DNA of 64,000 nucleotides from Lacrimispora indolis DSM 755 (lineage in GTDB: Bacteria; Bacillota; Clostridia; Lachnospirales; Lachnospiraceae): positions 4,320,001-4,384,000 of the forward strand of contig NZ_AZUI01000001.1 in NCBI RefSeq assembly GCF_000526995.1. Reading direction: 5' to 3'. Below, one piece after another: positions 54,364 to 63,208 of the stretch. Below the pieces are notes generated by a model that had not been told where the DNA came from, ran no database searches, and saw nothing but the letters and a program-made list of their open reading frames with translations. A program made the translations under genes and the position numbers. Position 1 is the stretch's first letter. Each line of letters starts with the position of its first letter.

Positions 54364-55358
54364 TGGAGAAAAAATTGCTAAAGAATATCACCGGCTCCAG
54401 AGAAGCCAGCCTGTTCCTTGTTCTGGTGATCCTCTGCATGGTGATCCAGATATTCAGCCCATCATTTCTGACGGCAAAATCCATTCTGGATATGCTGAAA
54501 AACAATGCAGTCATCATGATTATGGCCCTGGGAATGCTTTGCGTTCTGCTGGTAGGAGGAATCGACATTTCCATCACCTCCACCCTGGCTCTTTCCGGCA
54601 TGACTGTGGGAATGCTTCTTAAATATAACATCATTCATAATACGCTTCTGCTGTTTCTCACCGCCATTTTAACAGGCGCTTTGTGCGGGGCGATCATTGG
54701 TTTTGTGGTAGCAAGAGGAAAGGTGCTTCCGATTATCGCCACCATGGGATTCATGTACATATACAGGGGGCTTGCCTATTTGATTGCCAAAAGCCAGTGG
54801 GCCAGTGCGGAAAATCTGGGAGGCTTTAAGAATTTTGCATTGGAAAAGGAACTGGGGCTTGGTATATTAAATAATGTTATTGTCATTGTCCTGGTGTGCT
54901 ATATCATCTTCTTTGCAGTTATGAAATGGACCAGAACAGGGAGAAAGATTTATGCGGTAGGCAGCAACCCGGAAGCAGCTGCCGTGTCCGGCATCAATAC
55001 CAAAAGGATCAAGCTGTTAGTCTACACCCTTATGGGAACTCTGGCCGGTTTGTGCGGTGCCCTTGCAGTTGCTGTCTATTCCTCCGCCCAGCCTAACATG
55101 CTTTACGGAAAGGAAATGGATGTGATCGCGGCCTGTGTCATCGGGGGAGTGAGCATGTCGGGAGGCCGGGGAACCGTGACAGGCGCTTTGTTAGGCTCCC
55201 TGATCCTGGCAGTCATTGCCAAGGCACTTCCTCTCGTGGGAATCGATTCCATCGTACAGAATACCGTTAAGGGCTGTATTATTCTGGCTGTTATCATTTT
55301 CAACGTAGTGGCGCAGCGCATGATGCAAAAGGAAAACTTAAAAGGAAGGGAGATGTGA
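54363..55358 (+). CDS. Sugar ABC transporter permease 1 (rhamnose/AI-2 type)
   Basis: BPD_transp_2 permease, 331 residues, about ten helices. MLCVLLVGGIDISITSTLAL lies near residue 59, a CUT2 hallmark. The coupling loop is KIYAVGSNPEAAAVSGINTK near 195. ACVIGGVSMSGGRGTVTGA lies near 258. It overlaps the ATPase gene by one base and is three bases from the second permease. Two unlike permeases are what rhamnose (RhaP/RhaQ) and AI-2 (LsrC/LsrD) systems have. Confidence 0.93.
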   Translation: MEKKLLKNITGSREASLFLVLVILCMVIQIFSPSFLTAKSILDMLKNNAVIMIMALGMLCVLLVGGIDISITSTLALSGMTVGMLLKYNIIHNTLLLFLTAILTGALCGAIIGFVVARGKVLPIIATMGFMYIYRGLAYLIAKSQWASAENLGGFKNFALEKELGLGILNNVIVIVLVCYIIFFAVMKWTRTGRKIYAVGSNPEAAAVSGINTKRIKLLVYTLMGTLAGLCGALAVAVYSSAQPNMLYGKEMDVIAACVIGGVSMSGGRGTVTGALLGSLILAVIAKALPLVGIDSIVQNTVKGCIILAVIIFNVVAQRMMQKENLKGREM

Positions 55359-55361
55359 TTC

Positions 55362-56357
55362 ATGGCGGGAAAATCGGGAAGAACCATATCTGCGCAGGCA
55401 GAGCAAAGCTGGAAAAAAAGCCTTCTCAGCTGGGAAGGGGTGCTGGTATTTCTCTTTTTTGCAGTAAACCTGTTATGCATGGTCATCTCTCCAAGCTATA
55501 AGCTCACCAATGTGCTGCGGGAAATGCCGAAATACTTAACTGAGGTGTTTCTGCTGCTTCCTATGGCTTATGTCCTCATTTTAGGAGAGATCGACTTGTC
55601 GGTGGGCGCGACGGTCTGCTTATCGGCAACCACCGCCTGCCTGGCGGGAAATGCGGGCATTCCATTCCCGGCTGTCATTTTGATCGGAATTCTTGTGGGA
55701 ACCGCCTGCGGACTTTTTAACGGGATTGCAGTCACCCTGTTTACAGAGCTGCCCTCCATGATCGTCACACTGGCCACGATGATCATATTCCGCGGGATTG
55801 GGGAAATTGCACTGGGAAGCGGAGGCTCAGTGTCCTTAAAGCATAATGAAGGCTTTCGGACACTGGCAGGGAAAATCGGGCCCATACCTTATATCCTTTT
55901 TGCGGTCCTGTTTGCGGCAGTTATTTTCATTTTTATTTTAAGCAGGACTTCCTTTGGGCGAAGGCTCTATGCCATTGGAAGCAACCGGACCACTTCTTTT
56001 TATTCCGGCATCCGTGTGCAGAAAATGCGGCTGGCAGTTTATTCTGTTACCGGTATGATGGCAGGCATCAGCGCCATGTTTCTGGTTTCGGTCCTCTACG
56101 GTGCAAATACCACTACAGGAACAGGCTTTGAGCTGGATGCCATTGCCATGGCTGTGTTCGGCGGGATTTCCACAGCAGGCGGAAAGGGAAAATTAACCGG
56201 AGCCATGATATCCGCATTTATCATTATCTGTCTCCGGATCGGCTTAGGACAGATGAACATGAATCCCCAGGTCATTCTGGTGATTCTTGGTACCCTGTTA
56301 ATTCTGGCAGTTATGATACCAGAGCTATTAAAAAGTAGAAAACGGAAACAAGCGTGA
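55362..56357 (+). CDS. Sugar ABC transporter permease 2 (rhamnose/AI-2 type)
   Basis: Second BPD_transp_2 permease, 331 residues. A hydrophilic N-terminus of about 25 residues is followed by about ten helices. YVLILGEIDLSVGATVCLSA lies near 68, the coupling loop RLYAIGSNRTTSFYSGIRV near 201, and MAVFGGISTAGGKGKLTGA near 263. It is cotranscribed with its partner. The C-terminus is basic (KSRKRKQA). AGGGAG precedes the ATG. Confidence 0.93.
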   Translation: MAGKSGRTISAQAEQSWKKSLLSWEGVLVFLFFAVNLLCMVISPSYKLTNVLREMPKYLTEVFLLLPMAYVLILGEIDLSVGATVCLSATTACLAGNAGIPFPAVILIGILVGTACGLFNGIAVTLFTELPSMIVTLATMIIFRGIGEIALGSGGSVSLKHNEGFRTLAGKIGPIPYILFAVLFAAVIFIFILSRTSFGRRLYAIGSNRTTSFYSGIRVQKMRLAVYSVTGMMAGISAMFLVSVLYGANTTTGTGFELDAIAMAVFGGISTAGGKGKLTGAMISAFIIICLRIGLGQMNMNPQVILVILGTLLILAVMIPELLKSRKRKQA

Positions 56358-56422
56358 TACGTAACACCAAAAGGTGTTCAGTATAAAAATTAAGAAAAAT
56401 GGAAAAGGGAGGTAATTCTAAC

Positions 56423-57514
56423 ATGAGAAAACAATTGATTTGTGCATTCCTGTGTATTGCTGTGCTTTCAGGGATCCTTGCAGGCTGCGGCAGTAAAAGC
56501 GGAACAGAGGAAAGTACGGTGTCCCCACAGAAAACTGAGGCTGCGTCAAATGACGGGACAAGAACCGGGGGAGCAGCAGGCAAGACCTTTGCCATCGTTA
56601 CGAAGGCGGCCGGCAATCCATATAATGAAAAAATGGCCCAGGGCTTTCAAAAGGTCATTGAGGCTGAGGGTGGAACCTGCATTATCAAGCATCCGGAGTC
56701 TGCTACAGCGGATGCCCAGGTTTCTGTTATCCAATCCCTGATCTCCCAGGGCGTAGATGCCCTCTGCATAGCAGGAAATGATGAAAACGCCCTGCAGGCG
56801 GCTTTGGAGGAAGCTATGGCAGCAGGAATCAAGGTTTCCTGTCTGGATTCCAAAGTGAATAAGGACAGTCGCCAAACTTTTGTCAATCAGGCTGGAACTA
56901 TGGAAATCGGTCAGGCCTTAATGGAGGCCGTCTATGATATCTCAGGGGGCGAGGGGGACTGGGCGATTCTTTCCGCCACATCCCAGGCTACCAATCAGAA
57001 TGCCTGGATCGAAGCCATGAAAGAGGTTATGAAGGAAGATAAGTATTCAAAGCTCAATCTGGTAGAGATTGCATATGGAGATGACGAGCCCCAGAAATCC
57101 ACGGACCAGACTCAGGCGCTTTTGTCCAAATACCCGGATCTAAGGGTTATCTGCGCACCAACCACCGTTGGAATTAATGCGGCGGCAAAGGTTCTTCAGG
57201 ATGAGAAATCCAAAGTTAAGCTGACAGGCCAGGGACTTCCATCTGAAATGGCTGAATACATTGGCAATGATGACGCTCATTCCTGTCCTTACATGTACTT
57301 GTGGAATCCTATTGACGTAGGTTTCTTAGGGGCCTATACTTCCATTGCCTTGGTAGACGGAGCTATCACAGGGCAAGCCGGTGATAAGTTCGCCGCAGGG
57401 GAAATGGGCGATTACGAAGTGATCGGGGCATCAGATGGCGGAACGGAGATTATTCTTGGGCCTCCATTTAAATTTGATACTTCCAACATTGATGAATGGA
57501 AGTCCGTTTATTAA
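56423..57514 (+). CDS. Sugar ABC transporter substrate-binding lipoprotein (RhaS/LsrB-like)
   Basis: Extracellular lipoprotein of the periplasmic-binding-protein type I (sugar) fold, 363 residues. The signal ends in the lipobox LAGC (Cys near residue 22). Features resembling rhamnose/AI-2 binders are TKAAGNPYNEKMAQGF near 60, FVNQAGTMEIG near 155, SATSQATNQNAWIEAM near 185, APTTVGINAAAKVL near 245 and LWNPIDVGFLGAY near 290. Rhamnose-type is my first guess from the NQNAW and APTTVGI words; AI-2 is the alternative. ATG at 56423 has GGGAGG upstream. It is last in the operon, an uncommon position for this subunit. Confidence 0.9.
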   Translation: MRKQLICAFLCIAVLSGILAGCGSKSGTEESTVSPQKTEAASNDGTRTGGAAGKTFAIVTKAAGNPYNEKMAQGFQKVIEAEGGTCIIKHPESATADAQVSVIQSLISQGVDALCIAGNDENALQAALEEAMAAGIKVSCLDSKVNKDSRQTFVNQAGTMEIGQALMEAVYDISGGEGDWAILSATSQATNQNAWIEAMKEVMKEDKYSKLNLVEIAYGDDEPQKSTDQTQALLSKYPDLRVICAPTTVGINAAAKVLQDEKSKVKLTGQGLPSEMAEYIGNDDAHSCPYMYLWNPIDVGFLGAYTSIALVDGAITGQAGDKFAAGEMGDYEVIGASDGGTEIILGPPFKFDTSNIDEWKSVY

Positions 57515-57561
57515 TAAAAATAGGTAAAAGGGGCTGTTGCAAAAGTAGATAAATAATCTGC

Positions 57562-57582
57562 CGGAGCAATAGCTCCGTTTTT
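57562..57582 (+). terminator. Terminator after the rhamnose/AI-2-type operon
   Basis: CGGAGC (57562-57567) and GCTCCG (57572-57577) form a six-pair stem with an AATA loop. Five T's follow. Just before it (57531-57550) the words GGGGCTGTTGCAAAA resemble the terminal repeat of some insertion sequences, but no transposase is here. Confidence 0.7.
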
Positions 57583-57706
57583 GCGCCTGCAAAAAAACAG
57601 GGTTGAAATCTTTAAGAATGCAGCCGGAGCTTGGGAAATGGGTGGATTTTTTTATAGACATGCTCTATAATTAAAAGAAGCAGGAAGAAAGCAGGAGGAG
57701 AAAACG

Positions 57707-58360
57707 ATGTATAAATGCTGTATCTTTGATCTGGACGGGACTATTATCGATACCATTGATTCTCTGGCTCACAGCATCAGCCTGACCATGGAGCATTTTG
57801 GCTATCAGCCCATAGATGTGGCCCATACCAAGACATTTGTTGGCGATGGATATAAAAAGCTGGTGGAGCGGGCCCTTATTTACTCAGGAGATGATAAGCT
57901 GACCCATTTTGAGGAGGCTCTTGCATTTTATGAGGATACATTTGAGAAGAACTGCCTTTATCAGGTGAAGCCATATGATGGGATGCCAGAGCTTTTAAAA
58001 TTTCTGAAGAATAAGGGAATTAAAATCGGAGTTCTGACAAACAAAGGTCATGAACGTGCTGTTGAATGTGTGGAAGCTGTTTACGGCAAAGGATTTTTTG
58101 ATTTAATTACCGGGGAAAGCAAGGATGTTAAATGCAAGCCAGATCCTTCGGGAGCTTTTATGACGGCGGAGTACTTTCAGGCAAAGCCTTGGGAATGCCT
58201 GTATTTTGGGGATACCAACACTGATATGAGGACGGGCATCAATGCGGGAATGGATACGGTGGCCGTGACCTGGGGCTTTCGTGAGAGAGCGGAGTTGGAA
58301 GCTTTTCATCCAAAATATATTATTGATCATCCCAGCGAGATCAGACATGTTCTTGAATAA
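57707..58360 (+). CDS. HAD-superfamily phosphatase, phosphoglycolate-phosphatase-like
   Basis: Cytoplasmic HAD hydrolase of the Gph/PgmB-like group, 217 residues. Motif I DLDGTIIDT lies near residues 8-16, with both catalytic aspartates. A helical cap (about 18-85) follows. Motif II is VLTNKG near 111, motif III the Lys in KCKPDPSG near 143, and motif IV FGDTNTDM near 165. The substrate (phosphoglycolate or a hexose phosphate) is not decidable. GCAGGAGG precedes the ATG, and a TATAAT box lies at 57666-57671. Confidence 0.92.
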   Translation: MYKCCIFDLDGTIIDTIDSLAHSISLTMEHFGYQPIDVAHTKTFVGDGYKKLVERALIYSGDDKLTHFEEALAFYEDTFEKNCLYQVKPYDGMPELLKFLKNKGIKIGVLTNKGHERAVECVEAVYGKGFFDLITGESKDVKCKPDPSGAFMTAEYFQAKPWECLYFGDTNTDMRTGINAGMDTVAVTWGFRERAELEAFHPKYIIDHPSEIRHVLE

Positions 58361-58439
58361 AATCTTAAAATAAAGGAAAATTAAGGAGAGATAAGAATGA
58401 GTATCTCTTCTTTTTTTATTGAAGGATAAGGGAGGAACC

Positions 58440-59468
58440 ATGACTACTAATTACTTAAAATGGGGATTGATCGCCATAGCGGCCGTCTGGGCGGCTTTAA
58501 TCGGGTCGATGCTGGGATATGCCTGGAACATCATACACATGCCCCAGACGGCTCCAAAGATACAATTGCCTCAGATGCAAAATACCAATATAAGCATTGA
58601 GACACAGGAAAAAATGGAGGGCTACTGGACCGTGGCGGTGTTTGGCGTGGATTCCAGGGAAGGAACCCTTGGAAAGGGAACCAGGTCGGATATGCAGATG
58701 ATTCTTAATGTAAATCTCGGTACAGGTGAAATACGGCTGGTTTCCGTTTACAGGGATACCTATTTAAGGATAGAGGGAAAAGAGCGTTATGATAAGATTA
58801 ATGAAGCATATTTTAAAGGCGGCCATAAGCAGGCCATTGAAGCTTTAAATGATAATCTGGATTTGACCATTGACGAGTATGCCTCCTTTAGCTGGAAAGC
58901 AGTTGCAGATGCCATCAATCTTCTGGGAGGGATTGATGTGGATATCAGCCATGAAGAATTCCGTGTGATCAACGGTTTTATCACGGAAACCGTGGAATCC
59001 ACAGGCGTAGGCTCCCATCATTTGAAAAAGGAAGGCCCAAACCACTTAGACGGAGTTCAGGCGGTTGCCTACGCAAGGCTTAGAAAAATGGATACGGATT
59101 TTAAACGGACCGAGCGCCAGAGAGAGGTTGCCGATTTAGCTCTTAAAAAGGCAAGAGAAGCGGATGCGGCGACTCTCAGCAAGGTAGTTGCTGCTGTGTT
59201 CCCCCAGATATCCACAAGCATTGGCATGAAGGACATGTTTCCTCTGATAAAAAATATAAAACGGTTCCACCTGACTGAAACAGAAGGATTTCCCTCAAAG
59301 CTTAAAGATGTGATGATCGGCAAAAGAGACTGTGTTGTCCCCGTGACCCTGGAATCAAACGTAAAAAGGCTTCACCAGTTTTTATTTGATGAAGAAAATT
59401 ACGAACCCTCAGATGAGGTAAAGGAGATCAGCAAACAGATCGAGCTTCGGGTAAAAAATAAGAGATAA
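58440..59468 (+). CDS. LytR-CpsA-Psr (LCP) family wall-polymer transferase
   Basis: Membrane-anchored enzyme that attaches anionic polymers (teichoic acids or polysaccharide) to peptidoglycan, 342 residues. One N-terminal helix (about 8-28) is followed by the LCP domain. VAVFGVDSREG lies near 65, GTRSDMQMILNVNL near 80, RLVSVYRDTYL near 98, and the conserved Arg/Asp region AYARLRKMDTDFKRTERQR near 209. ATG at 58440 has GGGAGG upstream. It is monocistronic with its own terminator. Confidence 0.93.
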   Translation: MTTNYLKWGLIAIAAVWAALIGSMLGYAWNIIHMPQTAPKIQLPQMQNTNISIETQEKMEGYWTVAVFGVDSREGTLGKGTRSDMQMILNVNLGTGEIRLVSVYRDTYLRIEGKERYDKINEAYFKGGHKQAIEALNDNLDLTIDEYASFSWKAVADAINLLGGIDVDISHEEFRVINGFITETVESTGVGSHHLKKEGPNHLDGVQAVAYARLRKMDTDFKRTERQREVADLALKKAREADAATLSKVVAAVFPQISTSIGMKDMFPLIKNIKRFHLTETEGFPSKLKDVMIGKRDCVVPVTLESNVKRLHQFLFDEENYEPSDEVKEISKQIELRVKNKR

Positions 59469-59478
59469 AATGATGTTT

Positions 59479-59532
59479 GGCCTGTATATGGCAGAAGGAG
59501 TTTTTCTTCTTATGTCTTTTACAGGCCTTTTC
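59479..59532 (+). terminator. Terminator after the LCP gene
   Basis: GGCCTGTA (59479-59486) and TACAGGCC (59520-59527) pair, with an inner AGAAG/CTTCT stem in the loop. T's follow. Confidence 0.8.
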
Positions 59533-59574
59533 CTGTGCAAATGAAAAACTGTCCTTTTCCTTCCGAATAAAATG

Positions 59575-59583
59575 TGCTATACT
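59575..59583 (+). promoter_or_regulatory. Extended -10 promoter of the broken lipoprotein gene and ktrBA
   Basis: TGC followed by TATACT (59578-59583) is an extended -10 box. No clear -35 box is seen 17 bases upstream. It may now drive ktrB and ktrA. Confidence 0.45.
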
Positions 59584-59613
59584 ATGCAAATGGAATCAGA
59601 TAGGAGATTAAAA

Positions 59614-59844
59614 ATGAGTGAAAATAGATGGAAAAAACTCCTGTTTTTATGCCTGGCTATTCCTTTTGCAGTTGTGCCGTTGTGGGGGTGTAACAGAGCC
59701 GGAAGGCCCTCTTATACAGGTGAACCTAAGCTTAAGGTCGTGACTAACCGGTTCCCATACTATGATTTTACAAGGCACATAGCCGGAGACCGGGTAAGTA
59801 AAAAGGCGGAATACGGGATCACAGGAAAAGAGGAAAGACAGTGA
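59614..59844 (+). pseudogene. Truncated zinc/manganese ABC substrate-binding lipoprotein (ZnuA/AdcA-like)
   Basis: A 76-codon ORF from ATG 59614 (AGGAG upstream) codes for a lipoprotein signal (KLLFLCLAIPFAVVPLWGC), a short linker and the first strand of a metal-binding SBP, LKVVTNRFPYYDFTRHIAGD. After RVSKKAEY the frame runs out at TGA. Intact family members are about 300 residues, with metal ligands that are all missing here. The promoter, ribosome site and signal are intact, so a short exported peptide may still be made. The rest was probably lost by a deletion that placed ktrB one base after the stop. Confidence 0.7.
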
Positions 59845-59845
59845 A

Positions 59846-61207
59846 ATGAACATGGAAGAAAAACAATTAAAACGTGCCAAACGGCACGTGAGCCAGACAC
59901 AGTTTATTGCTTATGGTTTTTTCTGTCTGATCATGGCAGGAGCCCTTCTTTTAATGCTCCCCATTTCCAGCAGGGATGGGCAGTCTGAAGATTTTTTAAG
60001 CTGCCTGTTTACGGCTACCAGCGCGTCCTGTGTGACAGGACTGATTGTAAGGGACACCTGGACCCAGTGGTCTTTGTTCGGCCAGGTGGTGATCATGACC
60101 ATGATACAGATCGGAGGCCTCGGGTTTGTGACGGTAGGAGTGTTTATCTCTATCGTGCTGAGACGGAAGATAGGATTAAAGGAGAGAGGGCTTTTGCAGG
60201 AAAGCGTCAACACCCTGCAGATCGGAGGTGTGGTAAGGCTGGCAAAGGGGATCATAAAAGGGACCTGTCTTTTTGAAGGGATCGGGGCCATCCTTCTTGC
60301 CATCCGTTTTATTCCTGAATTCGGGTTCTGGCGGGGAGTGTTTTACGGCATTTTCCACTCTATTTCCGCGTTTTGCAATGCAGGGTTTGATTTAATGGGA
60401 AATCAGACGCCCTATAGTTCCTTTGTAGCCTATTACGATGACTGGCTGGTGAATCTGGTCATTATGTCCCTGATCATTATAGGCGGTATCGGTTTTATCG
60501 TATGGGATGACATACACAAGAATAAGCTTCACTTTAAAAAATATATGCTGCATACAAAAATGGTTTTGGTGAGCACCACGATTCTGGTCTTTGGCGGAGG
60601 ATTCCTTTTCTACCTGCTGGAGCAGAACAACCTGCTGGTGGGAATGAATGCAAGCGGGCAGATCCTCACATCCCTGTTCAGCTCCGTAACCGCCAGAACA
60701 GCCGGTTTTAATACCACTGATACGGCGGCCCTTACCGATGGGAGTAAATTACTGACCATTATCCTCATGTTCATCGGTGGAAGCCCGGGATCTACGGCAG
60801 GAGGTATTAAGACCACAACAGTGTTTGTACTCCTTATGTGTGTTCATTCCAATATCAAACAGACCTATGGGGTCAATATTTTTGGAAGGCGCCTGGAGGA
60901 GACTGCCATTAAACGGGCAGGGGCTATTTTGACCATTAACTTATTCCTGGCTCTTTCCGCGTCTTTGACCATTATGGCAATCCAGCCTTTGGGATTTTCG
61001 GACATACTGTTTGAAACGGCATCAGCCATCGGAACAGTAGGTATGACCACAGGTATTACCAGAGATCTTTATCCCATATCACGGGTGATCATTATTATCC
61101 TCATGTACAGCGGAAGGATCGGAAGTTTATCATTTGCCCTGGCATTTGCTCAGAGCCAGCGCAAGGCTCATGTGGAACAGGTGACAGAAACGATCAATAT
61201 AGGTTAG
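59846..61207 (+). CDS. ktrB: Potassium uptake channel subunit KtrB/TrkH
   Basis: Membrane ion-translocating subunit for K+ (often Na+-dependent) uptake, 453 residues, with four pore-loop repeats. Selectivity-filter regions are TSASCVTGL near 53, FHSISAFCNAGFDL near 170, SVTARTAGFNTTD near 280 and SAIGTVGMTTGI near 393. Other typical stretches are IQIGGLGFVTVGV near 86 and FIGGSPGSTAGGIKTTT near 310. ATG at 59846 or the next at 59852 could be the start; GAGGAAAG lies upstream. It is followed after 18 bases by its regulatory partner. Confidence 0.95.
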   Translation: MNMEEKQLKRAKRHVSQTQFIAYGFFCLIMAGALLLMLPISSRDGQSEDFLSCLFTATSASCVTGLIVRDTWTQWSLFGQVVIMTMIQIGGLGFVTVGVFISIVLRRKIGLKERGLLQESVNTLQIGGVVRLAKGIIKGTCLFEGIGAILLAIRFIPEFGFWRGVFYGIFHSISAFCNAGFDLMGNQTPYSSFVAYYDDWLVNLVIMSLIIIGGIGFIVWDDIHKNKLHFKKYMLHTKMVLVSTTILVFGGGFLFYLLEQNNLLVGMNASGQILTSLFSSVTARTAGFNTTDTAALTDGSKLLTIILMFIGGSPGSTAGGIKTTTVFVLLMCVHSNIKQTYGVNIFGRRLEETAIKRAGAILTINLFLALSASLTIMAIQPLGFSDILFETASAIGTVGMTTGITRDLYPISRVIIIILMYSGRIGSLSFALAFAQSQRKAHVEQVTETINIG

Positions 61208-61225
61208 AGGAAAAGGAGTAAAATT

Positions 61226-61879
61226 ATGAAATCAATTTTAATTATTGGACTTGGCCGATTTGGTCATCATCTGTGCATCAACATGGCAAGGCTTGGCAAC
61301 GATATCATGATCGTGGACCAGAAGGAAGAATTCCTGGAGGATTTACTTCCCTATGTCACCAGTGCAAAGGTGGGAGACTGTACCAATGAAACGGTTTTAA
61401 GGAGCCTGGGAATATCTAATTTTGACTTGTGCTTTGTGTGCATAGGGACAAATTTCCAAAGCAGTCTGGAGATCACCAGCCTGGTCAAGGAACTGGGCGG
61501 CAGGCGGGTGATCAGCAAGGCCAACCGTGATATTCACGCCAAATTCCTGCTGCGAAACGGAGCAGATGAGGTCATTTACCCTGACAGGGACATTGCGGAA
61601 AAACTGTCTGTCCGTTACAGCACGGACCACGTATTTGACTATATTGAGCTGACGCCGGAATATTCCATTTATGAGATTCCGCCTCTTCCGGAATGGGTGC
61701 ACAAGTCCATAAGGGAAGTGGATATCAGAAACAAATATCATATCAGTGTCCTTGGAATCAAGCGGGAAGGCAGGGCACAGCTCATGCCCCCGGCTGATTA
61801 TGTGATCCAGGCCCAGGAACATTTGATGGTCATTGGCAAAAGAGACCATATTGAGCATATACTAAAGGAATTAAAGTAG
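61226..61879 (+). CDS. ktrA: Potassium uptake regulatory subunit KtrA/TrkA
   Basis: Cytoplasmic RCK subunit that gates KtrB in response to nucleotides, 217 residues. The N-terminal Rossmann fold starts IIGLGRFGHHLC (GxGxxG) near residues 5-16; the acidic residue in MIVDQKEE near 32 is expected to contact the adenosine ribose. The RCK_C domain occupies about 140-217. AAAGGAG precedes the ATG. It forms an octameric ring under a KtrB dimer in known systems. Confidence 0.95.
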   Translation: MKSILIIGLGRFGHHLCINMARLGNDIMIVDQKEEFLEDLLPYVTSAKVGDCTNETVLRSLGISNFDLCFVCIGTNFQSSLEITSLVKELGGRRVISKANRDIHAKFLLRNGADEVIYPDRDIAEKLSVRYSTDHVFDYIELTPEYSIYEIPPLPEWVHKSIREVDIRNKYHISVLGIKREGRAQLMPPADYVIQAQEHLMVIGKRDHIEHILKELK

Positions 61880-61900
61880 AGAAGCGATAGGAGGTTTGTT

Positions 61901-62089
61901 ATGCCTGCATGGTTAGCTTCCAATGGTTCCACGGTTATCATAGCCATGATTCTTTTGGTGCTGGTTTGTTTTTCAGTGAGAAAGTTCGTGAAAAATAAGG
62001 GAAAAGGCGGCTGCGGCTGCGGACATTGCAGCGGAGGCTGCAGTAACTGCGCATTCCGGAATTTTGATGAAGAAAAGAAAGAGTCATAA
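61901..62089 (+). CDS. FeoB-associated Cys-rich membrane protein
   Basis: A 62-residue protein with one N-terminal membrane helix (about residues 10-27, TVIIAMILLVLVCFSV), a basic stretch, and a Cys-rich tail GGCGCGHCSGGCSNC near 37-51. This fits the small FeoB-associated protein family, thought to aid ferrous iron transport. No feoA or feoB is within the window. It follows ktrA by 21 bases and may be co-transcribed; GGAGG lies upstream. Confidence 0.75.
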   Translation: MPAWLASNGSTVIIAMILLVLVCFSVRKFVKNKGKGGCGCGHCSGGCSNCAFRNFDEEKKES

Positions 62090-62096
62090 AAGGTAA

Positions 62097-62146
62097 AAGG
62101 AGGATGCCGCTCATTGATTTTGCGGCATCCTCCTTCCCGTTTTTTT
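62097..62146. terminator. Bidirectional terminator between the ktr unit and the PTS gene
   Basis: A 14-base arm (62097-62110) pairs with 62122-62135. T's follow on the + strand (62140-62146). It overlaps the region just past the convergent gene's stop and may serve both directions. Confidence 0.85.
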
Positions 62147-62147
62147 C

Positions 62148-63173
62148 TTATTTTAGATCCAGTGTTAAGTCTCCGAATTTGATCCAGCCGATTTTTCTAA
62201 GTATTTCACCGAACACAAGGGTGAGAATGGCAGGGAGAAGGAAGCATACCACCAGTATGCCAACCCACATGAAAGCTCCGCCCCTCATGGCGGTGTAGAC
62301 CCCGATAGGGCCTACCAGACCGCATGTCCCCATGCCTGAGCCAGCAGGTATGTTTTTCAGCTGGAATACCATGGTGGCTATGGGGCCGGTGATCATGGAA
62401 GTGAGAGTGGGGGCGATCCAGACTTTTGGATTTTTCACAATATTCCCCATCTGCAGCATGCTGGTGCCAAGGCCCTGGGCCATAAGGCCACCTACCCCGT
62501 TTTCCCGGAAGGAAAGGACTGCAAAGCCGATCATCTGTGCACAGCAGCCTGCTGTGGCGGCTCCGCCTGCCAGGCCGTCAAGAGATAAGGCGATGCAGAT
62601 GGCGGCGCTGCTGATGGGCAGGGTGAGGGCGATGCCGATCAGGGCTGATACCAGGATTCCCATAAATAATGGCTGAAGTTCTGTGGCTGTTTTCACAAGT
62701 GAGCCAAACCAGCTCATAAAGCCTGCTACGCCCGGTCCTATTGACTGAGCGATGAGGACTCCGGAAATGATGGTCACACCCGGGGTGACCAGAATGTCCA
62801 GCCGGGTTTCCTTTGAGACGATCTTTCCCAGCTCCGCGGAAACCACTGTTGCAGCGAGAGCACCTACAGGCCCGCCTAGAGCATTGCCGGCAATGCCCAC
62901 AGTTGCCGCAGAAAAGAGGACCAGGGCAGGGGCGTGAAGGGCATAGGCAATGGCAACGCCCAGGGCTGCTCCTGTAGCGCTTTTTGCGTAGTCTGCGATC
63001 ACATTGAAAATCGTGAGGTTGAATTGCTGACCCAGAGTACCAAAGATGGTTCCGATCAAAAGAGACGCAAAAAGGCCAAATGCCATAGCACCCAATGCAT
63101 CAATGAGATAGGTCTGGACAGTAATTGTGACGTTTTTCCTCTTGAGGAATTCTTTTACGCCGCATTTTTCCAT
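62148..63173 (-). CDS. PTS-type membrane protein, EIIC_2 domain
   Basis: A 341-residue membrane protein of the PTS_EIIC_2 family with about ten helices and glycine-rich loops (GIAGNALGGPVGALAATV; GSGMGTCGLVGPIGVYTA). No EIIA or EIIB domain is fused or adjacent. Such stand-alone IIC proteins are common in Firmicutes and their substrates are mostly unknown. ATG at 63173 has AAAGGAG upstream; the open frame extends to 63209. An inverted repeat in its leader suggests control by a repressor. Confidence 0.85.
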   Translation of the reverse strand: MEKCGVKEFLKRKNVTITVQTYLIDALGAMAFGLFASLLIGTIFGTLGQQFNLTIFNVIADYAKSATGAALGVAIAYALHAPALVLFSAATVGIAGNALGGPVGALAATVVSAELGKIVSKETRLDILVTPGVTIISGVLIAQSIGPGVAGFMSWFGSLVKTATELQPLFMGILVSALIGIALTLPISSAAICIALSLDGLAGGAATAGCCAQMIGFAVLSFRENGVGGLMAQGLGTSMLQMGNIVKNPKVWIAPTLTSMITGPIATMVFQLKNIPAGSGMGTCGLVGPIGVYTAMRGGAFMWVGILVVCFLLPAILTLVFGEILRKIGWIKFGDLTLDLK

Positions 63174-63208
63174 GATAAAAATCTCCTTTAAATAGTTTGG
63201 TGCACACA

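Noticed and set aside
49313..57514. A new signalling-transport island
   Set aside because: YesM/YesN pairs next to sugar ABC operons are common in Firmicutes; only the operator sites are kept as findings.
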